Assembly: GCA_011800155.1 (NCBI GenBank)
Contig: CM022372.1
Location: 1,984,001-2,048,000, forward strand
Origin: Flammulina velutipes
Taxonomy: Eukaryota; Basidiomycota; Agaricomycetes; Agaricales; Physalacriaceae
Direction of reading: 5' to 3'
DNA length: 64,000 nt
Positions 1 to 12,100 of the stretch are shown piece after piece. Under the pieces are notes generated by a model. The model ran no database searches, had not been told where the DNA came from, and saw nothing but the letters and a program-made list of their open reading frames with translations. A program made the translations under genes and the position numbers. Position 1 is the stretch's first letter. Each line of letters opens with the position of its first letter.

Positions 1-211
1 GGAGGTCGTCGTTGACCGAACGAAGTTGGCCATAGCAGATATCGTAGGCGGAAGCCATACTGGCAGCGAAGGTCTGAAGTTAACCATTTTGTTTGGCTTG
101 CATCCAGTCAGGCTGACGACGAGAGAAGAAGGAAATTTTGCTGCCATGAATCCAGTGCGCTGGGCCACGCCCACGGGTGCCCTTCGTTGTGGTCTTTGCA
201 GTCTTGCCCAT
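1..211 (-). pseudogene. Partial transposon-associated hypothetical protein with an internal stop
   Basis: An ATG on the minus strand (209-211) opens a basic N-terminus (repeated K, T and R) followed by tryptophan- and phenylalanine-rich sequence. The frame meets a TAA at 80-82 but continues in the same frame to the window edge with ordinary-looking protein. That suggests one nonsense change, for which CAA to TAA would suffice. The 3' end lies outside the window. I do not recognise a named domain; the style resembles short-exon hypothetical genes common in agaricomycete transposon clusters. It precedes no clear operon-like partner, and the next minus-strand gene starts at 1166. An unrecognised very short intron at the stop cannot be excluded but would be abnormally small. 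Confidence 0.45.
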
Positions 212-288
212 TGAACGTTGACACCAAAGAAATTTGAACCCTAACCATATGTTATATTCACGTAAAAACTAACGCGCCTAAAATGAAT

Positions 289-1166
289 CTAAAATCCCCC
301 CCATGTTTGAATAATGCTGTTGACATCGTTTCCCGTTTTCATACGCACACGCCATCCAGCAAGATGAAGGCTAGTCATATACGCCATCGCTTGGTCACTA
401 AAATACGAATTAGTAAGTTGGAGTTATAGTAGTGAGATATCGTACATATTGTCAAACGTCTCCGGACCTTCTTGATATGTAGAGAAGACGACGTGCCACT
501 GAAACGGGACTGAGTCACTCCCCTCTGCCAAGGTGGGGCCAGGAGAAGTAGACGCCATAGGAGACGCAGGCGGGACGGAAGTTTGCCTGGTCTTCGTTTT
601 CTTTGAGGGAGTGCTCGGTAGAGCCGACGGTGTCAGCGGAGTTGGAGTGAATGTCTGAGCCAAGTCGGGGGGGATGGTAAGAGTGTGCCCACGGCCACGG
701 GGAGTGCGTGGGGGAGTTCCAGGCGGAGGTGATAAATGGTTGTCGATACGAGTAGCAGGCAGTTGCGAGAGACCTATGGCTTTGAGAGGACGTCCAGGAA
801 ACGTAGACGGCTCGGAGACGAAGGTGGACAGGCAGGTATGTGGACCCGACTCTCCATGTTTATCACGCAACCACTCCACAGCTTCGTCCCAAGTTCTGAT
901 GCCTTTCCATCTCGCGCCGCTGAGTTTATCGCCTTTCTCGTTTTGTACCAGCTTCTGAGCACAGGGCCTGGGAGTGTCTGGTCATTTAGAGATTGGAAAT
1001 AGGGGAGAGAAAATACGCACCATCCAGTACAAAGGACAGCTGATCTCACCCCGCATACCACGATGTACATGTTATCTGAAACCTGCAGATTGAGGCGATT
1101 CTCGTGACCTGTGTCGAAGAGGAAGAGAGGAAGGCAGATGTGCACGGAGGGAGGAGGTTGAGCCAT
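289..1166 (-). CDS. RNase H1 N-terminal (viroplasmin-like) domain protein
   Basis: Three exons, 1166-1017, 954-446 and 397-289, join in frame to 255 residues. The introns are 955-1016 (62 nt) and 398-445 (48 nt), both GT-AG. A domain of about 45 residues near the N-terminus has the pattern YIVVCG...GWC followed by SGARWKGIRTWDEAVEWL. This matches the RNase H1 N-terminal or viroplasmin-like fold, which binds RNA/DNA hybrids or dsRNA in characterised RNases H1. The rest is a Pro/Ser/Thr-rich linker and a C-terminal segment ending at the TAG 289-291. No RNase H catalytic domain follows, so it is a stand-alone binding domain. Such genes are common near agaricomycete transposons. The role is unknown. 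Confidence 0.6.
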
Positions 1167-1737
1167 AGTGATGGTCAAGACGAAAGTTGTGATGCTGGCT
1201 GTTTATCGATATCGCTCATCATCAACTGACCACGAACTGTCTTCTCACCTCACATGGTCTTGACTTCCACGCAGCGTATGTTACCGATATGAATTCATTG
1301 GATCTCTTCTATCTAACCAATTTCTCCGAACAGGTAGAAGACCAGGACAGCTGACAGATTAACAGTATCATTTTTTGTTCGGTTCGTTCTATGGGTTTGA
1401 GTTTTTATAACATCGTGCTGATTCAACACACAGACTCGCTGTCCTCGCCTGGTTCTCGCCTTGACAAACTCTCAAATATCAAAATAGCCTTATGTCTAAT
1501 ATCCACATCGCTAGTCCAACGCCAACGTCTACCTCTGGATCTGTCAAACGCAAGAAAGGAACTGAACGGTCTATGTTCCATCAGACCCAAAGTGTCGCTG
1601 TCGCCACCAGGATCACGGACGACGATGACGCTGACAGGCCACCTGTGAGGCAGCGCACTGTCTATATCGCTGAACCCGATGTCAATGATACCGAGGAGGA
1701 TACCGATACGCTCGCTCGGGCTTCACAGCTTGAGGGA

Positions 1738-4401
1738 TTCTCCTCACCCTATTAAGTTGTCCTATCTAGATATAGTACTCTAGTGGTGGGGGGTAGTATT
1801 TAAATGTGCATCTCATGTTATAGGGTCTGTAAGAGGAGGTCAACAACTAGATGTCTGCACGCTCCGGCGCGCTGGGGCAGGTAGCTCTAGCTGGGCTATA
1901 TAGGGATAGGATTATTGATGGTATTGATGGGGCCAGATGATGGGGAGCAGGGGATGGGGGAAATGTGGCACCAGGAAAATCCGAACCTAGGGATTGATCA
2001 GAATTGATGGGGATCATTGACAGGGGTTGGGGAATAGGGATAGGAAATGTGGCACCAGGAAAATCCGGACCTAGGGATTGATGGGATTGATGGATTGATG
2101 GGCAGATAGGATGGGGGATGGGGGATGGAGGATTGATAGCAGGGGGGAAATGTGGCACCAGGATAAATACTGGGCTATTGCTAGGGTATGAGGAGGGTAT
2201 GGGAGGGGTGATTGTAGGTTGAAATATAGAATTCTTTCTAACTATCAGAAACATGAATGGGGATGTGGCAGCTACTGAAACCAATAATAAAACGATGTGT
2301 GGCGCATTTTTAATCGAGGAGCATATACCTCGGATCAACCTAGGGTTGTTCTAGATGTCTTCCCCTTTGAAAATGGATGTGTGCAGCACAAAGAACCATG
2401 TAAAAACACGAAGATTTGGCTGAGAAACAAGCAGAACATTATTGAAAATCCATCAAAAAGCACCAAAAAGGGAGCAGCACTTTGCCCTCGCTTGGGGGTG
2501 ACCTGAAACTACTTGTAGGTCGTCCAGACACCTTTGGGGCATTGTATATGTCACTCAGTCAGGTCCCCAGGTCAACAGAACCCTTGGATATGATCAAAAT
2601 GCCAAAAACCCGGACCACATAGCCTTGGGCCACACTATCAACTTGCCATGACCTGGGGACACCTTATATTCGAAGATATATGTATATAATGCTCTAATCA
2701 CGAGTTAGATGAGGTCTGGAGTGTGAAAAATGCGGTCAAAACCTTGGATATACCCCAAATAATGTCCCCCACCAAAGCACATATACCATCAACTTCCCCT
2801 GACCTCTGGGTCGTCCCAATGTGTTCTATTATCATTATAGATGATGTATTAGCACCCCAGAGGTCCCCCCAGTTTGTCAAAATGCGAACATTCATGATAC
2901 TAGGTGAACCCTTATTCACCCTTCCTCCTCAAGTACACCCACTGGTTCGCATATTTACATCTTTAGGACTGCTCTAATAGTCATTTGACATCATATAGAT
3001 GATATCTTGAGGCCCAGGTCACAGGTAGACCTCGAAGATACATCTCTTTGGTACATGGTGAGGATATGATCTTTGTACTAATTCTCAAATGTCCATGCTC
3101 TATATTGAAGGGTGTTCAACCTGGGACATATTCTGGGAAGCTAAAAACACATTGTATAGTGTTAAAATCAATAGTCCACCACTCAGATGTGTGATAGTTG
3201 GGGTGGTTCTTGGTGTAGAAGGAGAGGATATAGATTATTGTACCATTTCTATTCGCATTTTGACACACTGGGGGGACCTTTGGGATGTTAATACATCATC
3301 TATGATGATAATAGAACACATTAGGACGACCCAGAGGTCAGGGGAAGTTGATGGTATATGTGCTTTGGTGGGGGACATTATTTGGGGTATATCCAAGGTT
3401 TTGACCGCATTTTTCACACTCCAGACCTCATCTAACTCGTGATTAGAGCATTATATACATATATATTCGAATATAAGGTGTCCCCAGGTCATGGCAAGTT
3501 GATAGTGTGGCCCAAGGCTATGTGGTCCGGGTTTTTGGCATTTTGATCATATCCAAGGGTTCTGTTGACCTGGGGACCTGACTGAGTGACATATACAATG
3601 CCCCAAAGGTGTCTGGACGACCTACAAGTAGTTTCAGGTCACCCCCAAGCGAGGGCAAAGTGCTGCTCCCTTTTTGGTGCTTTTTGATGGATTTTCAATA
3701 ATGTTCTGCTTGTTTCTCAGCCAAATCTTCGTGTTTTTACATGGTTCTTTGTGCTGCACACATCCATTTTCAAAGGGGAAGACATCTAGAACAACCCTAG
3801 GTTGATCCGAGGTATATGCTCCTCGATTAAAAATGCGCCACACATCGTTTTATTATTGGTTTCAGTAGCTGCCACATCCCCATTCATGTTTCTGATAGTT
3901 AGAAAGAATTCTATATTTCAACCTACAATCACCCCTCCCATACCCTCCTCATACCCTAGCAATAGCCCAGTATTTATCCTGGTGCCACATTTCCCCCCTG
4001 CTATCAATCCTCCATCCCCCATCCCCCATCCTATCTGCCCATCAATCCATCAATCCCATCAATCCCTAGGTCCGGATTTTCCTGGTGCCACATTTCCTAT
4101 CCTATTCCCCAACCCCTGTCAATGATCCCCATCAATTCTGATCAATCCCTAGGTCCGGATTTTCCTGGTGCCACATTTCCCCCATCCCCTGCTCCCCATC
4201 ATCTGGCCCCATCAATACCATCAATAATCCTATCCCTATATAGCCCAGCTAGAGCTACCTGCCCCAGCGCGCCGGAGCGTGCAGACATCTAGTTGTTGAC
4301 CTCCTCTTACAGACCCTATAACATGAGATGCACATTTAAATACTACCCCCCACCACTAGAGTACTATATCTAGATAGGACAACTTAATAGGGTGTTCTCC
4401 T
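1738..4401. repeat. 7-bp target-site duplication of fold-back copy A1 (TTCTCCT)
   Basis: TTCTCCT occurs at 1738-1744 directly before the left terminus CACCCTATT and again at 4395-4401 directly after the right terminus AATAGGGTG. The feature spans both copies. The duplication lies in the first coding exon of KDZ-1, and removing 1745-4401 restores the reading frame. Confidence 0.9.
1745..4394 (+). mobile_element. Fold-back element A1 (2,650 bp, non-autonomous)
   Basis: The element is almost entirely an inverted repeat: left arm 1745-2888, loop 2889-3251 (363 bp), right arm 3252-4394. Termini are CACCCTATTAAGTTGTCC and its complement. Within each arm, near the outside, three or four repeats of the type TGTGGCACCAGGAAAATCC followed by GGACCTAGGGATTGATGG occur at 80-120 bp spacing. 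These are possible transposase-binding sites. The arms differ by scattered substitutions and indels, and more in the 60 bp next to the loop. No transposase is encoded. The longest open frame (3089-3442, 117 codons) begins in the loop and reads into the right arm. It has no recognisable homology. The loop reads in plus orientation here. Confidence 0.9.
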
Positions 4402-7400
4402 ACCTCCTCGGAGAGTCGATTTCTTCTGATACACATGGCGACGACTCTGACATACTCGACGGCATCAACGTTCAAGTTCCCAATGTCCGCAAGTACTATA
4501 ACAGCACGGTGAGCGTACTATTAGACTAACTACATCTTCAGCTGATGTTTTCTTCCAGATCGATCCGATGAAGGTCTGGAGGTCATTTAGAGAAGAATAT
4601 CTACTCCAATTCGTTCGTTTGGAGGGATCTGGATGCGCTGCCGGTGGGGTCTGTAACGTCTGCCAGCAGGACGCGAGTGTGGCGCAATTTCGGTGCCACG
4701 ATGACGACTGTCTCGGTCTCGGTCTCGTTTGCGTTGATTGTATTGGCGAAACCCACAAGTGCCTGCCTTTGCATTGGATAGAGGTGTGTTCAAACTTGTA
4801 AATTGATCACTGAACTAACTACTCTACGCATTAGCAATGGACTGGGACCCATTTTCGTCACGTCTCCTTGACTGATCTCGGCGTCACTTTTACGTTGGGA
4901 CATACATCGGGAGGACAATGCCCTTCCCCCTTTGGATTAATCAAGAACTTCACCGTTCTTCACATTAACGGTGTACATGTTCTCGACGTTGGCTTCTGCG
5001 GTTGCAGGGGTGATACCAGCTCCCGAAATCTCGCTCTCGGCAGCTGTTGGTGGCCCGCTACACCAACACATCCTCAAACCGCTGTAACCTTTCCTCTCCT
5101 GCGATTCGCGCACTCCTTAAACTGCAACGGCAAGCTTCCAAGTTGGGATCTTTGGCGGAGTTTGAGCGAGCTTACAGAGGAGCGCGTCGGCGCCCCGCCA
5201 CCAAATCGTTATAGAGTCCTTCTCCGGTGCCTGAGGCAGTGGCGACATATTAAAATGTGCCGCGATGGGGGTCGCGCCCATGACGTTACTGGGATTGCAG
5301 GTACCGCCAATGGGGAACTGGCGTTACTCTGCCCGGCGTGTCCGCAGCCGGAGAAGAACATTCCCGTTGACTATGCGACTCGACCCAACTCGTGCGTTTT
5401 GACATAGGTTATGTAACATGTATAGACACTCATATTGAACAGTTGGATTTACACAGCTTATCTAGCCAACGATGCAAATTTCAGGCTGCGCAATGAGAAC
5501 GTATCAACGGAAGCACGCGATCCGCCTCTGGGCGATGGCACAGCGTACTTTACGCCACGTAAACCTTACCTTCGCTGGCTTGCCAAGCACGCGTCACAGA
5601 AAGATGCCCCGAATTGTTCCGGGTTCCAGGCATATCATCTTGCCAACATTAAAAATGCGAAAGGGTTGAGGGTATCTGGGGTAACAGGAGTGTGTTGTGC
5701 GCGCCACGGATGTCTTCGCCCCAATGGCCTTGGTGATTTAAGCAAGGGGGAAAAGTGAGTACGCCACACAAAACTTCATAATCTCGTAGTTGACGATCCA
5801 TCAGGTTCTGTTCCGTTGACTACGTTCACGCCTCGACATGCAGCCACGATCCTGAAATCAAGAAGCTCACCTCATACGACATTGCGTGTATCTGGGCTGT
5901 CAATTGGTTGAAGCGCATCAAAGATCTCCCTGCCGGAGTTCAGTTCCTCAACCCCGAGACCATGTGATTCGCGATACCGAAGTTACACTTTTGGTCCCAC
6001 AAACCTTTCGACCACGCGCAATTTTCATTGAATCTGCTTCCATTTGTAGGACGAACAGCGGCTGAGATCATCGAATGGTTGTGGTCCCAGAGCAATCGGG
6101 CAGCTGCTCAAACAAAAAAGATGGGTCCAGGCGCTCGTGCCGACACCCTTGATGACATTTTTAATAACATCAACCGACGGACTATCGAGGCATTTGGTAA
6201 GTGCTAAATTCATGGCGCTAGCAATACACTCTCATAACCCAGAACGTGTCTTTGCCTCGAGAATGATCGAGGCGCTCAAGAGCTGTCCTATACATACTGA
6301 AAACTTCCGCAATTTTGACGATGGCTTGGCCTCAGTCTTAGGCCGCGAAGTCCTTGATGGATGGCTTGGGGAGATCAAAAGATGGGAAGCGGATTTCACC
6401 GAGCCCTGCCCATACGAAGGGTCGGCCGCTGCACAGATGACCGTCGCGGAGATTCGGATTCAGCTCGAAAAAGAGGAGCAGGCTTCACTGGCCCAAAATC
6501 CTGAGGCCGTGGTGCAGGAGTCTAACGCAAGTGCAATGCTTACTTTGGGCCTTGAAATTGAAAACCTGCAGTGAGTAAAATTTGGTTCCGGACGGAACAA
6601 CGTGGACTGATGATTCTATCAGACGCTCGTTGGCATGGGAAGTGAAAGCGAGGAACACTGGCGCGACTTATCAACAACTCAGCATTGAAAAGCGACGTAC
6701 CGGTGCGCCACACTCATTTCTACGGGAGGACATCTGTTTACTCATGAATGTGTAGTGATTTTGCGTCGCATCAAGAAATTCCGAGGATTGCAGCAGATCT
6801 ACATGCCCAATCTTCAGGAATTTCTGTCCGCAGACCAGCTGAATCGCTTTGACGCTCCACCTGATATTGTCGTTCCTGAAGAGATCAAGCTGTTCATGCC
6901 ATCAGAACTTTCGGCAGACCACCGTGCATTGCCGCGGGCCTGTAAACCTGGTTTGGCCGAAATGGAGATGAGGCTACGCGAGGCTGAATGTTGGGAATCC
7001 CTTGCTTCTCTACGTTCCGGACTACGGACACGCTCTGCTGCATTACTCTTCCAGGTTCAAAATGTTACTGGTCAAACGTCTGTTACTCGTGCTGAAGGAA
7101 TTCAGCGACGGTGAGGTCTTGCTCCATTGTCCTGAACAGTTCGTCTTATCTGTTCCCCAGAATCCTCGTCAACATTAACCTCGCAAAACTGCAGTACCGT
7201 TGGGCGCGAAACGCTCTCTATCGACTGAAAGGACATGGCGAATGGGAGAATCAGCTCCGAGTACTCGAGGACAAGCATGTAAGTGGTCTTAATGAACGCA
7301 TGCTTACGTCGCAAGAAGAGGAGGAGGCAAACGATGTGCGAGAGCGCGGCTTGCTCTTTATGGCCCAGACTGGCCCAGCAACGGTTGACGCGCTGGTTTC

Positions 7401-7944
7401 GCAAGGGGAGGGACATCGGGAGATCTCTTGGATTTGGTATAGCTTTCCGAAGAGTGCGTCAGCGGCGGCAATGACGGGTGGCGATGCTTGTAAAGATGGT
7501 GCGCTACAGCTTGCAATTTTCTAGCCTCAACTAACTCTTTATTTGCTCGCAGATCTCAAGCGAGAATGGTGCAAGGCTAGGGCGCGCATGTTGCGCTGGC
7601 GGGAGGAAATTGAGCTCCTCAGCGAAGAGATGCGGCGTGTCGTCGCCTTCGACCGCTGGAAAGCCGATTGGTGGACTCAACGAGCAGACGCTCAGCCCAA
7701 CGCCCCACCAGATATTGTCGAAGGGGTGCGAGCATTTGCTTTGGCATCGGCAGCTCGTTTACGAGAGGACGCTTCTCGCTTGGAAGCGGCATGGCAGCCG
7801 TTGGTATCGGTAGGGCGTGATATGTTGGATAACACGCCATCGGACCAACAACTCGACTACCGTATGCATGTTGATATATATGACGATGAGCCGGATGAAG
7901 ATGATACACTACTGGATGCTTCTGATGAAGGGGACAGCGAATAA

Positions 7945-8734
7945 GTAGTTGTATATACCTTGTATTAGAAAATCAAAGGTCTTTGAAGCTATCCTCAGGA
8001 TTGATTGGATGCCGGGCATCCCGGCGTTGGACTTGTACGGAATTTGCGGTGCAGTGCAGGCTACCTCTGACTTTGATGTCGTGTCGTCGCCGTCACCTCT
8101 TTCGCGTACCCTCTCGTTGGTGCTCGTTAGCGCTCATGCAACAGCAGCGCGTCTTATCGCTGTTGGTGTATTCCACTGCGACGTAGCAGCCAAACCGCGG
8201 ACCGACCCGTGAGGGAACGACATAGCCATTTGCTGGCAGCCCAACGCGCCCTCCACGCTTTCGTCAATTTTCCCGCCCTCGCATATATGCACGATATTCT
8301 TTTTTCATGCGTCCCAGCACGCTGAATGCAATGCCAACGGCCAACCATCCGACCATCCATCCACCACCATTTTCGAGGTTTCCAGTCGCTCGTCCCGTCT
8401 CCTTCTTTCCCTACTTGACGACTTCATTCTATATTCTATCTTCTGTGTTTTCCCGCCCTTTCTTCTCTACATACCACCCCCGAGCCCGCCATTTCTATTT
8501 CCCCCCGGCATCCTGTTCCCCTCCTCTCCCTTTTCTCATACGTACTGCTATATACGCTTCCGCTATACACCTACCAATTCATTCGAACCCTTTTTTTATT
8601 CCTTTCCGTGGCTGTGCAATGCAAGGACCCCATCCAGTGCTCCCGTTTCTATTGTGCCACAATTTCGTTTTCAATTTGCGCGCGCGATGACGGTGTCGGT
8701 GACGCGTTCCGACGCACCGTTATGGTAACATTTC
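7945..8734. other. Intergenic sequence between KDZ-1 and a fold-back remnant
   Basis: No convincing gene. Roughly 8330-8600 is strongly pyrimidine-rich (C and T tracts) on the plus strand and yields long but compositionally biased open frames. An AT-rich patch lies at about 8725-8760. Confidence 0.5.
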
Positions 8735-9124
8735 ATTTTTTATATTTCTGACATTTTTTAGTGCGCCACACCTACGGTCGTACCCCGCTGCTACGGGGCA
8801 TCCCAGAGCGCCACATTTCCGGTCCAGGCATTCCGGTGCCCCACGATTATCGAGTGTCGTGGATGATCCCCACCCCGCAGGGTCCTGATCTGATCAAGTG
8901 CCCTGATCATGTTTTCCCCGTGCGCCACACCCGCCCGTGCCAGTATTTATAGTACCTACCCCGCCGTCCCCTAATAGTAGTATCCCGCTGTAGCTACCCG
9001 CCCGCCCCAGCCCGCCTGGAGCAGCCCCGCCTACCTACCTGACCCCGACCTAAGTAGAGCCAATAACTAGTTGTTTCGCCCCGCCAGTATAGGGCTTTAA
9101 CTAGTTATTGGTATAGCATAGGGT
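8735..9124. mobile_element. Solo terminal segment of a type-B-like fold-back element
   Basis: The stretch ends with AACTAGTTATTGGTATAGC followed by ATAGGGTG, like the right ends of the elements at 18693 and 27330. It contains the same kind of CCCGCC-rich subterminal sequence and paired AACTAGTT motifs. Only one arm end is present. The left boundary is uncertain because similarity fades in GC-rich sequence with two TGCGCCACAC motifs (8762 and 8932). Its right end coincides exactly with the 5' truncation of gypsy-1, which suggests the retroelement was cut or recombined here. Confidence 0.6.
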
Positions 9125-12100
9125 GTTTAATCATACTGGCTACACGGGTCCGTATCAGATGCCGCGCACCAATGTTGCATCCGAAAGTGCTAATCTCAGA
9201 ACTCTCTGGCCAACGATTGGCGGGGCAGGAAAGAAAGAGAGCCTCCTAGATAGCGGGTCGCAAATAGTGTCTATGTCACTTAAGGCCGCGCTAGAGTTAG
9301 GCGTACCTTTCGATCCATCCTTTTCCATCACTATGGAAAGTGCAGACAAGGGTCAGACCAAGACAGTGGGACTGGCAAGGAACTTGGCGTTCGATTTCGG
9401 AGGAATCATATATTTCCTTCAAGTACACATCATTAGGGATCCAGCGTATGAAGTACTACTGGGAAGACCCTTCGATGTAGTATCTAGTATTAATACATCC
9501 GTACTGCGCGATGGAGGAGTAGTTGCTACCATTACTGATCCTAGTAATGGGAAACGACTTACCCTCCCGACATACAAGCGGGGGCAAATGCCCCGCTACC
9601 AACAACAACCTGGCACCGGACCGGTTTTTCCGGAGCACTCGAGGAATTGATCAATGATCAAGGAGAGGTGGCTCTAGTGGTTGGACAAGCAGAGAATGGT
9701 GAAATACAGATCGAGCGCACCTTTGTGCCAGAAAAATCCCGTCAGACGTTTGATAGTCAAGCTTTAACCAGCTTGTACTTGTCTCAATCCTCCGATGGTG
9801 TTAACAAGGCCGCTAAAGCATTGCGGAACAGGTTTCGTTATGGAACAGTATCGGAGAAGTCCACTTCGGACCACCCGCCAGGAAGTCGGGTCTTGTTACC
9901 ACAAGTCCGACTAGACTCAGATTGGACTTTAGAGGAGGTCGAACAATATCAGCCAGTAACGGTGAACTTGTTCGACTCAGTCCCTCGAGGACTTGAGAAA
10001 ATACTTCAGCACTTGACAGTTAGTATCCCACAGAAGGAGCTCACTCTCTCACAGCAAGAGTATTTAGACTCAAGAAAACGGGAATCAATTCCCAGACAGG
10101 TCTTAGCCACTAAGAAATACAAACCAGTCGCGTTGAAAGTCAAACCCCACTTGGGAACCTTACCTGAAGAGTTCAGGATCATCCGCAATATTGTCGGGGA
10201 TCCACTCGAAGGCATGTTGGAGTTAAATCCCAACCCGCCAAGCTTCACTCCGACGGGAAGATACACAGAAGAACGACACGAACAAGTCCAGAGAGACCAT
10301 GTCGGGGATTTTCTGTGGCCTCAGGAAAGGAACTTGATCGATGACTTAATGTGTAAACAGAACCAAGGCTTTGCCTGGGAAGAGACGGAGAAAGGAAGGT
10401 TTCGAGAGGACTTCTTTCCACCTGTAGATATGCCAGTAATACCACATGTACCATGGGTATTGAAGAACATTAAAATCCCACCAGGGATTTTTAATGAAGT
10501 CTGCGCTATCATCAAAAATAAGCTAGACTCAGGCGTATATGAGCCTTCGAACTCCTCATATCGCTCGAGATGGTTTTGCGTGGTTAAGAAGGACGGCAAG
10601 AAACTTCGACTAGTACATAGTTTGGAGCCGCTAAATGCCGTCACTATAGCGCATTCTGGTCTACCACCCGCTACCGAAGAGTTAGCGGAGGCATTCGCAG
10701 GAAGAGCCTGTGGGGGAACTTTGGACCTGTATGTAGGGTATGATGAGCGCCACTTGTCAGAAAAATCTAGAGACATGACTACCTTCTCAACACCCTATGG
10801 GGCGCTGCGATTGAAGACCTTACCCATGGGATGGACGAACTCAGTTCCAATATTCCATGAAGATGTCACGCATATTCTCAAAGATGAAATCCCGACATAT
10901 ACGCGGCCCTATATTGACGACGTTCCTGTAAGAGGACCCGCCACTAGGTATCAGGACAAGGAAGGGAACTTCGAAACCATTCCAGAAAACCCAGGCATTC
11001 GCCGTTTTGTATGGGAACACATGGTGAATATGAATAGGATTATACAAAGAATGAAATATTCGGGTGGAACTTTCTCAGGACACAAAGCAATAATCTGTGC
11101 CAACGAAACAGTAGTAGTCGGACACACTTGTTGTTATGAAGGACGGAAACCAGCGGAAGATAGAGTAAAAGTCATCTCAGACTGGTTGCCGTGCGAATGT
11201 CTTAGAGACGTCCGCTCATTTCTCGGGACAGCGGGAGTATTTCGAACTTTTGTCAAGGATTATTCAAAGAAAGCGTTGGCTATGACTAGACTCACCAGGG
11301 ATGGAGTACCATTCGTCTGGGGAGAGGAAGAACAAGCGTCAATGGATGCACTCAAAAGAGCGTTGGAAACAAGCCCCATGTTGAAACCACTGAATTATGA
11401 CTGGCCAACACCCGTTATCTTGTCGGTCGACACTTCTTACATGGCGGTTGGGTTTTATCTGTCCCAAGAGGATCCAGAAGACCCTAAGAAACACTATTTT
11501 GCTAAGTTCCTGTCCATAACCTTGGACGAGCGGGAAGCTAGGTACTCGCAATCAAAGCGGGAGTTATTTGGTCTGCACCGTGCGTTAATGGCTTGCAAGT
11601 ATTATTTACTTGGATGTAGGAAATTGAAGATTGAAGTCGATGCAAAGTACATCAAAGGAATGTTGTCCAACATAGACTCTCTAACCAATGGGAATCTACA
11701 ACGCTGGGCAGAAGAAATCTTGATGTTCCACTTCACCCTAGTACACGTACCTGGGAAAGTACATGGCCCAGACGGACTCAGTAGAAGGGTAGCATCACCA
11801 AACGATGTGATCATTCCAGGTCCACCAGGGGACGAGTACGAAGAGGAGCTATCGACCTTCGAATATGAGGAACCCGCTAACTTAGCGGAGGAAGACAAAC
11901 CTCTACCCTTCGAAGACTTCAAAGACGGCATAGACACTAGGACTGGATATCTCTTCGAAGTTAGCAAACCAGAAGAGAACCAGGAGGACTTAGTAGAAGA
12001 AACCCCGACAGAAGTCGAGGAAGAGTACAGAGTCACCCAACTAGCCGCTATGGCAGTGGAGGACTTAGAAAAATGGGTAGCTATCGACGAGTTCCCTGAA

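Larger units (their letters stand above)
1492..7944 (+). pseudogene. KDZ-superfamily transposase with CxC2-like cysteine cluster (KDZ-1), interrupted
   Basis: If the fold-back at 1745-4394 and one target-duplication copy are removed, exons 1492-1744/4402-4508, 4559-4783, 4835-5391, 5443-5754, 5805-6196, 6243-6570, 6623-6702, 6756-7110, 7161-7498 and 7553-7944 join in phase as about 1,112 codons. The sequence carries a CxC2-type Cys/His cluster (CNVCQQ...CHDDDC...CVDC...H), then GHTSGGQCPSP and WWPATP. The KDZ core follows (CPACPQPEKN, GVTGVCCARHGCLRPNG, SYDIACIW, VGRTAAEIIEWLW), with the family's C-terminal EWCKARARM...EEMRRV region. One in-frame TGA lies at 5965-5967, in the core just before AIPKLHFWSHK. 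A CGA to TGA change would explain it. The acidic C-terminus ends at 7944. The gene is therefore broken twice but otherwise well kept. Confidence 0.85.

Noticed and set aside
289..1166. Viral origin of the viroplasmin-like gene
   Set aside because: The domain also forms the N-terminus of cellular RNase H1, the gene has two fungal-type introns, and no other viral gene is near.
1847..2338. Pro/Ile/Ser-rich open frame in fold-back arms (also at 3802, 16162, 18045, 24622, 26661, 35839, 37785, 50731 and 52527)
   Set aside because: It translates the CCCATCAATCC-type subterminal repeats. It appears in mirror-image form in both arms and has no protein-like character.
2297..2506. 69-codon open frame in fold-back arms (also at 3634, 16528, 36280, 37617, 51022 and 52359)
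   Set aside because: It is kept only because the arms are recent copies. No start context, no homology recognised and no sign of selection that I could judge by eye.
8307..8690. Pyrimidine-rich open frame
   Set aside because: Low-complexity Phe/Pro/Ser translation of C and T tracts, with no recognisable protein.
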